A stretch of 13,229 bases of DNA from Armatimonadota bacterium (lineage in GTDB: Bacteria > Sysuimicrobiota > Sysuimicrobiia > Sysuimicrobiales > Kaftiobacteriaceae), in contig JAIBHM010000074.1 of assembly GCA_020028535.1 (NCBI GenBank), forward strand, positions 1-13,229, written 5' to 3'. Both the position numbers and the translations under genes were made by a program. Under the pieces are notes generated by a model. The model saw only the letters and a program-made list of their open reading frames with translations, did not search any database and was not told the DNA's origin. The number at the start of each line of letters is the position of its first letter. The first letter of the stretch is position 1. This document shows, piece by piece, positions 1 through 6,698 of this stretch.

Positions 1-912
1 CAGACGAAGAAGTGTCCGGCCGGCGGAGGGGGACCTCTTCCGGCGGACACAGTCGTGGGCATTCTGGCGTCGGCGCCATGCGATACGGACATCGCGTGCA
101 TCGCGGCCGGTCATCGGCAGCCCTGGCCCAAATACGGGTTTGCGACGGACGACCCTGACGGCGCAGGTCCGATCCCGCCGCAGGCAGTAAACACCAAGCT
201 CCCGTGCGGCCTTCCGTACATGCTGGTGGCGCAGACCTTCCTGGCGGAGGACAACTCCATTCGTAACCGGCTGTTCTTGACCATCAACTTCGAGCAGTGG
301 TTCGCGAACTACTGGAGGTTCGACGAGGCGCAGATGAAGGTTGTAAAGAAGAGCGGCGAAACTTGCATTGCCGGCGATCCCTACTGCCTGCCAGACGGTA
401 AGGACTCGAACCTGTTGACCTATGGAGATTACGGCGCCGTACCGCCCTTCCCGGATATCTCCTCCGTGGAGAACAACTTCAACTGCCGGATGAACGGTGG
501 AGGCGTGATTAACTCGCTGCCCGTGGCCTGCGTCGAGCCCCCGACTACCCCAACCAGTGACTTGGGGTGCTACGCTCCGGTGATGACCTGCAGCGGTACA
601 CCGGAGGTGAGCCGCCAGGTCCTGATGCTGCTGGACGGCGGCGATTACCAGATCAACGGCAATATCAAGGGCCACGGGACGATGGTGGTGGACGGCAACC
701 TGATCGTCAACGGGGACTTTGAGTACTGGGGCACGATCATCGTCAAGGGTACGCTCACCCTCGGGGCCGGCAGCGCTGTCATCCATGGCGGCCTCGTGGC
801 GGACAGCACGTTGAACATCAGCGGCAACATTCAGGTGGAAGGCGGCGGCACAATCACGAACGTGCCGACCGGCCGATCTCTCGTCATCGGCAGAGGCTGG
901 TGGGAGCGCTAG
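1..912 (+). CDS. PilX-like type IV pilus-associated surface protein, 3' part (5' end outside window)
   Basis: The reading frame is open from base 1 to the TAG at 910-912. The GTG at 55 is an internal possibility, but the open frame upstream and the lack of a signal sequence or pilin helix after it indicate a gene truncated by the window edge. The visible part is about 303 residues. Its first two thirds are rich in Cys (ten residues, the last at nt 589-591), Pro, Gly and aromatics, which fits an extracellular disulphide-bonded region. The last ~100 residues (from about nt 610) are short Gly/Asn-punctuated beta repeats such as VVDGNLIVNGDF and IIVKGTLTLG. This resembles the C-terminal domain of PilX-N-type pilus-assembly proteins and the bactofilin-like beta-solenoid. 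It sits 26 nt before pilM, so a minor pilin-like or pilus-tip/adhesin role is plausible. Family assignment is moderate and exact function is unknown. Confidence 0.6.
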   Translation, partial: QTKKCPAGGGGPLPADTVVGILASAPCDTDIACIAAGHRQPWPKYGFATDDPDGAGPIPPQAVNTKLPCGLPYMLVAQTFLAEDNSIRNRLFLTINFEQWFANYWRFDEAQMKVVKKSGETCIAGDPYCLPDGKDSNLLTYGDYGAVPPFPDISSVENNFNCRMNGGGVINSLPVACVEPPTTPTSDLGCYAPVMTCSGTPEVSRQVLMLLDGGDYQINGNIKGHGTMVVDGNLIVNGDFEYWGTIIVKGTLTLGAGSAVIHGGLVADSTLNISGNIQVEGGGTITNVPTGRSLVIGRGWWER

Positions 913-920
913 TACTACAA

Positions 921-927
921 GAAGGAG
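921..927 (+). promoter_or_regulatory. Ribosome binding site of pilM
   Basis: GAAGGAG lies 11 nt before the ATG at 939 in the 26-nt gap after the preceding stop. It supports that start codon over later in-frame ones. No promoter can be recognised in this short gap, so pilM is probably cotranscribed with the upstream gene. Confidence 0.6.
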
Positions 928-938
928 CGTAGGGGCAC

Positions 939-2024
939 ATGGCATTGTTTGGAGCCAAGTCATTTGTGGGAGTCGATGTCGGCAGCCACGCCATCAAGGC
1001 GGTGGAGCTGGCGCCCGTCGGGTCCCGTTTCAAGGTGGTGCACGCAGGGATCGGCGACACGCCGGCCGGGGTTGTCAAGGAGGGGGCGGTGGTGGATCCC
1101 CAGGCCCTCGGTCTGGCGATCCGCCAAGTCATCGGTCAGGCCGGGATCAAGGGCGGCCGGGTCGTGTCCGCCGTGGGCGGGCAGGCCGTCATCGTGCGTG
1201 AGCTGAAGCTCCCGCCGATGAGCGACGACGAGCTCAAGCAGGCCGCGCGGTTCGAGGCCGAGCGCTATATCCCCTACGGCGTAAAAGAAGTGAACATGGA
1301 TTTCGATATCATCGGCGAGACCCTCGAAGACAATCAGAAGAAGATGGTGGTCCTGTTGGTGGCGGCGCGCAAAGAGATCGTGGACAAGCACGTGCAGGCG
1401 CTTGAGGCGGCCGGGCTGCAGCCGTTCGTGCTGGATGTCGAGTCGTTCGCGGTCATGCGCGCCCTCGACGCCCAGGCCCACAGCAACGGCGAGGCGGCCG
1501 TGTTCGTGGACCTCGGCGCCGAGACCACCGACATCGTCATCACCGAGGGCGGCCAGCTGCGGTTGACCCGCAACGTGAACATCGGCGGCGACAGCCTGAC
1601 CAAAGCCGTGGCCGGCCGCATGGATATGGAGTTTCACAGCGCCCAGCAGATGAAGGAAGAGAAAGGCGCCGTGCTGCTGGAAGGCGAAGCAGCGCCGGAC
1701 GATCGAAACGTCAACACGCTGCACGACGTGATGCTGCCGATCCTGGGCGACCTGGCCACGGAGATCCGCCGGTCGCTGGACTACTTCCAGACCCGATGGC
1801 GGGAGAGCCGGGTGGGTCGGGTGGTGTTGAGCGGCGGGACGGCGCGTCTGGAGAACCTCGACCGGTTCCTGTCCCTGGAACTCGGGGTGGAGACCATCGT
1901 GGGCGATCCATTCACACAGTGCGAGGTGCCGGACCGGGTCCTCGGCGGTGAGGCCCGCAAGCAGACCGCCCCGGCGCTGGCCACCGCGGTCGGTCTGGCG
2001 ATGAGAGGAGCGGCCGAACGATGA
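939..2024 (+). CDS. pilM: Type IV pilus assembly protein PilM (actin-like ATPase)
   Basis: Cytoplasmic actin-like protein (361 aa, the usual PilM length) that binds ATP and the N-terminal tail of PilN, linking the cytoplasmic pilus motor to the inner-membrane PilN/PilO complex. The FtsA/PilM nucleotide-binding signature is clear. The phosphate-1 motif is GVDVGSHAIK at residues 11-20, the phosphate-2 region is DLGAETTD at 191-198 and the adenosine-loop motif LSGGT is at 297-301. LDVESFAV at 165-172 is also typical of the family. The start is fixed by the family N-terminus (MALFGAK) and the upstream GAAGGAG. The stop overlaps the pilN start as ATGA at 2021-2024, so the two should be translationally coupled. 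Nothing appears missing. Confidence 0.95.
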   Translation: MALFGAKSFVGVDVGSHAIKAVELAPVGSRFKVVHAGIGDTPAGVVKEGAVVDPQALGLAIRQVIGQAGIKGGRVVSAVGGQAVIVRELKLPPMSDDELKQAARFEAERYIPYGVKEVNMDFDIIGETLEDNQKKMVVLLVAARKEIVDKHVQALEAAGLQPFVLDVESFAVMRALDAQAHSNGEAAVFVDLGAETTDIVITEGGQLRLTRNVNIGGDSLTKAVAGRMDMEFHSAQQMKEEKGAVLLEGEAAPDDRNVNTLHDVMLPILGDLATEIRRSLDYFQTRWRESRVGRVVLSGGTARLENLDRFLSLELGVETIVGDPFTQCEVPDRVLGGEARKQTAPALATAVGLAMRGAAER

Positions 2025-2581
2025 TCCGTATCAACCTGCTGCCGCGCGAACGGGTTCAGCGGCAACCCCTTGCCCCGCGCCTTCTCCTGATCCTGGTCGG
2101 CGCCATTGCCATCGTCGCCGTAGCCGCCGCGACGCTGGCCCTGAGTGCACGCAACAACGCGGTCCGTGGCCGGATTGCCCGCGTGGAGGAGCAAATCAAC
2201 ATTCTGCGCCCGAAGGTCGAGCGGGTGGCTCAGCTGCGCAGGGCGATCGAGAACGCGCGTCGCAAGGCCGACCTGCTGAAGAGTCTGGAGGCATCGCGCG
2301 TCCCCTGGGACGTCATCCTGGAGGAACTGCGCGCCATCCTGCCCAAAGACGTGTGGCTGACGCAGCTGGAGGCCCTGGACGCGGGCAACATGAGCTTCGG
2401 CGGATATGCGCTGAGCTACACCGCGGTGGCCCGGTTCATGGTGAGCCTTGAAGATTCGAAGATGTTCCAGAACGTGGACATGACCATCAGCCAGAAGCAG
2501 ATGGTCGCCGGCCGCGAGATCATCAACTTCTCGCTCATCGGTCAGTTCGTGCGCGCGCAGAAGGAGGCGAGCGTCCGATGA
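2021..2581 (+). CDS. pilN: Type IV pilus inner-membrane assembly protein PilN
   Basis: Bitopic inner-membrane protein of 186 aa. The N-terminus MIRINLLPRE is the conserved INLLP tail that in characterised systems docks into PilM. One membrane helix follows at about residues 18-42, then a predicted coiled coil (about 45-85) and a periplasmic ferredoxin-like domain containing the family-typical VWLTQLE segment. PilN pairs with PilO to form the periplasmic scaffold that aligns the inner-membrane platform with the secretin. The ATG overlaps the pilM stop (ATGA) with AGAGGAG at 2004-2010 as ribosome binding site. The 3' end overlaps pilO in the same way at 2578-2581. Confidence 0.93.
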   Translation: MIRINLLPRERVQRQPLAPRLLLILVGAIAIVAVAAATLALSARNNAVRGRIARVEEQINILRPKVERVAQLRRAIENARRKADLLKSLEASRVPWDVILEELRAILPKDVWLTQLEALDAGNMSFGGYALSYTAVARFMVSLEDSKMFQNVDMTISQKQMVAGREIINFSLIGQFVRAQKEASVR

Positions 2582-3174
2582 ACCGCCGCGAGCGCATCCT
2601 GTTGATCGTCGGTTCCAGCATGATCGTCCTGCTGCTCTTCTACTACTACGTCTACTCCCCAAAGCAGCGGGAGTACCAAGCGTTGAAGACCCAGCTGGCC
2701 GAGCGTGAGGCGACCCTCCAGCGGATGGAAGCCGACGTACGCCTGGCGCCGCAGCTGGAGGCGGAATTCGCGAGGCTGCAGGCCGAAATTGCGAGGCTCG
2801 AGAGCAAGCTTCCCACGGAGAAGGAAACAGCCGTGTTGCTGGTGCAGCTGCAGAGCCTGACGGAAGACCTGAGCATCAACCTGACGTCGATCCGCCCCGG
2901 CCAACTCGAGTCCGGGGCCACCCAGCCCGTGCAGACCGGCCAGACCGCCCAACCAGGGCAGCAGCCTGTCCAACCGGTGGGCGCATACATGCGCTACCCG
3001 ATCCAACTCAACATGACGGCCAGCTACGCGGAGCTGTTGCGATTGTTCAGCCGGTTACGCGACTTCCCGCGGTTGATCGTCGTGCGCAAGCTGATCGTGT
3101 CTCCGCGAGAAGTTCCTGACCTCAACACAGCCCTAACCGTAGAAACGTTCGTCCTCCCCAAGGAGGCACGGTAA
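2578..3174 (+). CDS. pilO: Type IV pilus inner-membrane assembly protein PilO
   Basis: A 198-aa protein with a short basic cytoplasmic tail, one membrane helix at about residues 6-25 ending in a run of tyrosines, a heptad-rich coiled coil (about 30-85) and a C-terminal periplasmic domain. A Gln/Pro/Thr-rich stretch at about 112-135 separates the coiled coil from that domain. This topology and the position directly after pilN match PilO, the heterodimer partner of PilN. The start overlaps the pilN stop as ATGA. The TAA stop shares one base with the next start (TAATG at 3172-3176), keeping the operon coupled. Confidence 0.92.
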   Translation: MNRRERILLIVGSSMIVLLLFYYYVYSPKQREYQALKTQLAEREATLQRMEADVRLAPQLEAEFARLQAEIARLESKLPTEKETAVLLVQLQSLTEDLSINLTSIRPGQLESGATQPVQTGQTAQPGQQPVQPVGAYMRYPIQLNMTASYAELLRLFSRLRDFPRLIVVRKLIVSPREVPDLNTALTVETFVLPKEAR

Positions 3175-3875
3175 TGAGCAAGGTTATGGAACGTGTTCGA
3201 GCATTCGTGAAGAAGAACCCGGTCGTTGCCGGGGTGGTGGCGATGGTGCTCATTGCCGCAGCAGGATACCAGGTGGCGAGAGCGGCGTTCGGCGGCCGCG
3301 CCCCTGCGCCGACGGCCGCGGTGAGCCCTACGGCACCTCCCACGGCTGCGCGGCCGGCAACGCCGCCGGCCGCGACACCCACTCCAACACCGACCCCCGT
3401 GGCGTCGCCCGCGCCGGTCGGAAAGCCGGCCCCTGCGCCCGCGGTTACCCCCGCACCTACGGTGGTCATCCCGCCGGCACCGGGCTCCAAGGTCCCGCCC
3501 GGCCCTGTGGGTCGAGACGATCCCTTCGTGCCCCTTGTGAGGCCGGCGGGACCCAGCACTGCGCCGCCTCCCCCGCCTTCGGTTGGGCTGCCGCCGCCTC
3601 CGTTCCCCACGCCGGGGGGAGTGCCGCTGCCGCCTCCACCGCTGCCCGGAGGGGGAATCGCGCCGTTTCCTGTTGGTCCCGAGGGCATCGTTATTACAGG
3701 AATCGTGGGCAACTCACATGCGGTCGCCATTATCGTGATTGGTGGCAGGACAGCCATCGTCGGTGCCGGCGACGAGCTGGGTGATTTGCGGGTAGTGCGC
3801 GTGGATCCGGTCCGAAGACTAGTCGCGTTCTCGCGGGCTGGAAGGCGCTTCGATGTCAGGATGGGAGGTGAGTAG
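3174..3875 (+). CDS. PilP/PilW-like periplasmic connector with proline-rich spacer
   Basis: A 233-aa protein between pilO and pilQ, the place of pilP in proteobacteria and pilW in Thermus. A basic N-terminus and membrane helix (about residues 17-36) are followed by an unusually long Pro/Ala/Thr-rich spacer (about 41-168). The spacer contains DDPFVPL at 115-121, reminiscent of the NPF/DPF motif before PilP domains. A compact C-terminal beta domain (about 169-233) has the PilP/GspC homology-region pattern: GIVG, then ALA-like hydrophobic strands, GGRTAIV, GDELGDLRVVRV and a final basic strand. There is no lipobox Cys, so it is anchored by the helix rather than as a PilP lipoprotein. Its likely job is to bridge PilN/PilO to the secretin N-domains. 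The Shine-Dalgarno AAGGAGG is at 3160-3166. Role is well supported by context, while the exact family name is less certain. Confidence 0.75.
   Translation: MSKVMERVRAFVKKNPVVAGVVAMVLIAAAGYQVARAAFGGRAPAPTAAVSPTAPPTAARPATPPAATPTPTPTPVASPAPVGKPAPAPAVTPAPTVVIPPAPGSKVPPGPVGRDDPFVPLVRPAGPSTAPPPPPSVGLPPPPFPTPGGVPLPPPPLPGGGIAPFPVGPEGIVITGIVGNSHAVAIIVIGGRTAIVGAGDELGDLRVVRVDPVRRLVAFSRAGRRFDVRMGGE
3863..3870 (+). promoter_or_regulatory. Ribosome binding site that decides the pilQ start
   Basis: GGGAGGTG ends 9 nt before the ATG at 3880 and lies inside the last codons of the preceding gene. It favours 3880 over the in-frame ATG at 3853, which would add nine residues ahead of the signal peptide and has no comparable site. 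Confidence 0.6.
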
Positions 3876-3879
3876 GCAG

Positions 3880-5592
3880 ATGCAGCGCCGTTTCGCTTAT
3901 CGTGATCGCATTCTTCCTAGCCTCTTCCTGGTCGCACTGCTGGCGCTCCCGTCGCTGGGCACCGGGCCGGCCTTGGCTGCACCGAAGCGCATTACCCAGG
4001 TGACCGTCAAGGATTTCGGGACCCGACTGGTGATCGGAATCGTCTCCACCGGCCAGATTCTCTTCCATGTGACGGAGATCTCGAACCCTCCGCCTCCGCG
4101 CGTCGCGATTGACATTCTCGACGCCGTCGCCGATGAGGAGCTGCGCGTCACCACCCAAGTGAACAAAGGGAACGTGCTCCGCGTGCGCGTTGGGCAGTTC
4201 CAGGATTCGCCCGCGATCGCGCGCGTCGTCGTCGACCTTGTGCGGCCGGTGCCGCTCGATATCGAACGCACCGCCCCCAACGTGCTCACGGTGGGCGTGC
4301 GCCAGATTCCTGTGACAGAAGGCGAGGCCCGGCATGCCGCCGCCGCGCCGGTCCCGGTCAAGCCGGGCGCCCAGACGGGGAATCCCGCTCCCACGCCGCA
4401 GGCGGTCATGCCCGCGGTCTCCGCGGCTCCGGGCACCGGGATCGTCAAGACTTCGCAGGCCACAGCCCAGGCCCCAGGGACCATCCGCTTGCTGGAGTTC
4501 CGCGGCGTCGCGCTCGCCGACGTGCTGAGCGCGCTGGCGCGTCTCTGCGGCTTCAACCTCGTTACAGACGGATCGGTCCAGGGAACGATCACGCTCCGGC
4601 TCGTCGACGTGACGTGTGAAGATGCGCTGCGCTTCGTCCTTGAAGCCAACGACCTGGGGTTCCGGCGGCTCGGCCGGAACATCATCATCAGCTCTGCCGC
4701 CCGCCTGGCGCCGCCACCGGAAGCTCCGGAGACTATCGCGTACCGGCTGGCGTTCGGCGACGTGAACCAGATCCGGGCCGCGATCGCAGCCGCCGTGCCG
4801 GGCGTGCGCGTCGCGGTGGACCCGCGCACCAACGCGCTGTTGATCACCGGGACGGCCGGGCAGCACGAGGAAGTCGTCCGCGTGCTGGGTACCCTGGACA
4901 TCCGGATCGCGCAGATCGTCATCCAGCTGCACGCGATCGAGGTCAGCACGAGTGTCATCCGGGACCTCGGTCTCCTCGTATCACCCGAGGGGACGATCGG
5001 GTCGATTGGGAACTTTTTCCTGGACAGTCTGAACAACCGCATCGGCTTCGCACTGGCGCCGGACCCGGCCGGCCTGTTGCAGTTCCGGCTGCGGGCGCTG
5101 GTCACAGAGGACAAAGCCCACATTCTGAGCGCGCCGCGCATTGCGACGCTGGATGGAAATAAGGCGACGATCCTGCTCGGGGATCGCGTGCCGATCTTCA
5201 CCGTGACCACGCAGGCCGGCGTCACGACGACCACCGTCACGTTCGTTGACGTCGGCGTCAAGATGGAAGTCACGCCGCGGGTGAACACGGACGGGTTGAT
5301 CACCCTCAGCATCAAGCCCGAGGTAAGCGCGGTAGCAGCGATCGTCACCGGCCCCGGCGGCCAGCAGGCGCCGCGGGTGGCCACGCGATCGGCAGATACG
5401 ATGCTCACGGTTAAGGATGGGCAGACCATCGTGCTCGGTGGGCTGATCAGCCGCGAGGAGCGGGAAACGCTCATCAAGGTGCCGCTGCTCGGTGACATCC
5501 CGATCATCGGCGAGCTGTTCCGCTTCCGAAACACGGACCGGCGGGAGAGCGAAGTGATCTTTCTCATCACGCCGGTGATCAATAAGGATTAG
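3880..5592 (+). CDS. pilQ: Type IV pilus outer-membrane secretin PilQ
   Basis: Multimeric outer-membrane channel for the pilus, and for DNA uptake where competence is present. From ATG 3880 it is 570 aa. It has a signal peptide (basic start, hydrophobic core about 11-28, cleavage near ALA-A at 33/34) and an AMIN domain that binds the cell wall (about 37-140). A Pro/Ala linker (141-200) leads to an STN/secretin N0-type domain (about 201-272) and one N1-type short domain (about 285-340). The secretin barrel domain (about 345-568) ends with the hallmark VPLLGDIPIIGELF at 534-547. Only one AMIN and one N1 repeat are present, so this is a compact PilQ. An alternative start at 3853 exists but lacks its own ribosome binding site. 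It overlaps no later gene; a TPR gene follows after 13 nt. Confidence 0.95.
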   Translation: MQRRFAYRDRILPSLFLVALLALPSLGTGPALAAPKRITQVTVKDFGTRLVIGIVSTGQILFHVTEISNPPPPRVAIDILDAVADEELRVTTQVNKGNVLRVRVGQFQDSPAIARVVVDLVRPVPLDIERTAPNVLTVGVRQIPVTEGEARHAAAAPVPVKPGAQTGNPAPTPQAVMPAVSAAPGTGIVKTSQATAQAPGTIRLLEFRGVALADVLSALARLCGFNLVTDGSVQGTITLRLVDVTCEDALRFVLEANDLGFRRLGRNIIISSAARLAPPPEAPETIAYRLAFGDVNQIRAAIAAAVPGVRVAVDPRTNALLITGTAGQHEEVVRVLGTLDIRIAQIVIQLHAIEVSTSVIRDLGLLVSPEGTIGSIGNFFLDSLNNRIGFALAPDPAGLLQFRLRALVTEDKAHILSAPRIATLDGNKATILLGDRVPIFTVTTQAGVTTTTVTFVDVGVKMEVTPRVNTDGLITLSIKPEVSAVAAIVTGPGGQQAPRVATRSADTMLTVKDGQTIVLGGLISREERETLIKVPLLGDIPIIGELFRFRNTDRRESEVIFLITPVINKD

Positions 5593-5605
5593 ACGGGGGA
5601 GAGCG

Positions 5606-6040
5606 ATGGCCAGGGCGATGCTCGTGATGATGCTGTTGGCGGTCGCGGTCCCGCCGGCGCTCGCGCTTGGGCCGGCACCGGTGGCCCAGCCTCTTCCATC
5701 GTTTGACACCACGCGCTATTACGACCAGGCGCGCTTCGACGCGGCGATTGCGCCGTACACCCAGGCCATCGCGCGAAACGCCAATGACGCCCGGGCACAC
5801 TACTGGCTGGGTGTGGCGTATCTCCACATGGCTAGGCTCCGTGTGCTCAGGCTGGCGCCGTTTGCCAGGGGCTTCGACGCGAGGGCCGTGGCGTCTCTGG
5901 AGCAGTCGGTCCGACTGCAGCCAGCCACTGAGGCGATCCTGGCGTTGATGGAGGCGTACGCGATGGTGGGCGCGGTGGCGAAGTACAACGCGCTCACGGA
6001 GCGCGTCTCCTCAATGGCGCAGCCCGTGCCGATCAAGTAG
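5606..6040 (+). CDS. Small secreted TPR-containing protein of the pilus operon
   Basis: A 144-aa protein starting 13 nt after pilQ with GGGGGAGAG at 5595-5603. The N-terminus is a signal peptide (hydrophobic residues about 4-21, cleavage likely near ALA-L) with no lipobox cysteine. The mature part has TPR-like helices. A motif of the type YxxARFDxAIxPYTxAIARNPNDARAHYWLGVAYLHM, read loosely across residues 39-75, is followed by a second pair (about 88-135). TPR proteins of the PilF/PilW/pilotin kind help secretins assemble, and its place right after pilQ and before a terminator suggests a comparable role. That role is an inference from context; the sequence itself supports only a secreted TPR protein. 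Confidence 0.7.
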   Translation: MARAMLVMMLLAVAVPPALALGPAPVAQPLPSFDTTRYYDQARFDAAIAPYTQAIARNANDARAHYWLGVAYLHMARLRVLRLAPFARGFDARAVASLEQSVRLQPATEAILALMEAYAMVGAVAKYNALTERVSSMAQPVPIK

Positions 6041-6071
6041 CATCTACTCTCGCGACCGGAGCAAGGCGTTG

Positions 6072-6103
6072 AGCCGCGGCTGGAGTCTCCTCCGGCCGCG
6101 GTT
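6072..6103 (+). terminator. Strong GC-rich hairpin at the end of the pil operon
   Basis: Bases 6072-6085 pair with 6090-6103 around a TCTC loop. The core arms are CCGCGGCTGGAG and CTCCGGCCGCGG, giving 14 pairs with two G-U wobbles. It begins 31 nt after the TPR gene stop. Only a weak T-rich stretch follows (ATGCGTTT), so it is either a poorly U-tracted intrinsic terminator or a 3' stability hairpin. The rest of the 133-nt gap (6041-6173) shows a TTGACT at 6110-6115 but no convincing -10 partner. Confidence 0.6.
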
Positions 6104-6173
6104 ATGCGTTTGACTCATCTATGGGATGGTACGTGCGGCCTGACCTGTGATGTGATCCACGGCAGGGAGCCCT

Positions 6174-6656
6174 GTGGATCGCGCGCAGACCGGTGCCACA
6201 CTTCTCGAGGTCGCCGTAGCGCTCAGCATCGCCGCGACGACCGCCGCTCTGATCTGGCGGACTGAGCCGCTCGGAGCCCGGCTCGCGCTTCGCGCCGCGT
6301 CCGTCGGGTTGATCAGCGACCTCCGCCTTGTGCAGGCCAGGGCGATCGGCGAGCGCAGCCTGGACCGCGCCTACGGCCTGGAGATTCCCATAGGAGCAGA
6401 CCGCTACACGCTGTTCGTCAGGAGTGGTGGCGCGCGGGTTCCGCTGCGCTTGCGCACGCTGCCGCCCGGAGTTCGCGTGACCTACGCGCGCTTTGGCGGC
6501 ACGAACTCGTCGAGCGTCTTCTTCACCGGGGTGAGCCTGTTCGGCGCGCCCTCAGGCGGCGGCACCGTCACCTTCACCAACAGGGCCGGCCGCCTGTGCG
6601 TCCGTATTGCCCCGGCCACGGCCCGTCCCCGGGTCAGTAACGCCAACTGCCCGTAG
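6174..6656 (+). CDS. GspH/FimT-type pseudopilin
   Basis: A 160-aa prepilin-like protein. The short leader MDRAQTG ends in the Gly of a prepilin peptidase site. It is followed by ATLLEVAVALSIAATTAALI, with Glu at position +5 and an uninterrupted hydrophobic helix, as in minor pilins and pseudopilins. The +1 residue is Ala rather than the common Phe or Met. The remainder is beta-rich and ends with a Gly-rich turn, a TVTFTNRAGR strand and a RIAPATARPRV strand, the usual C-terminal signature of GspH/FimT proteins. Start GTG 6174 has AGGGAG at 6164-6169 with a short 4-nt spacer. It follows the pil-operon hairpin and precedes pepP by 42 nt, so it may be transcribed separately from the pilus operon. 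Likely a minor component initiating or capping the pilus. Confidence 0.75.
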   Translation: MDRAQTGATLLEVAVALSIAATTAALIWRTEPLGARLALRAASVGLISDLRLVQARAIGERSLDRAYGLEIPIGADRYTLFVRSGGARVPLRLRTLPPGVRVTYARFGGTNSSSVFFTGVSLFGAPSGGGTVTFTNRAGRLCVRIAPATARPRVSNANCP

Positions 6657-6698
6657 AGGAAAGTCGTTCCCACGAGGCCAAGTCAACTGAGGCCTACA

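Noticed and set aside
3853..3879. Earlier ATG for pilQ
   Set aside because: It overlaps the preceding gene by 23 nt, lacks a ribosome binding site and puts nine polar residues before a normal signal peptide; ATG 3880 with GGGAGGTG is better.
3897..5582. Long open frame of 561 codons on the minus strand opposite pilQ
   Set aside because: It is a mirror of pilQ in GC-rich DNA. The translation is Arg/Ser/Thr-rich with no recognisable domain, while the plus-strand frame has complete secretin motifs.
6110..6135. TTGACT as a -35 box for a promoter before the pseudopilin gene
   Set aside because: No acceptable -10 box lies 16-18 nt downstream. The nearest candidate, TACGTG at 6130, has a 14-nt spacing and a poor match.
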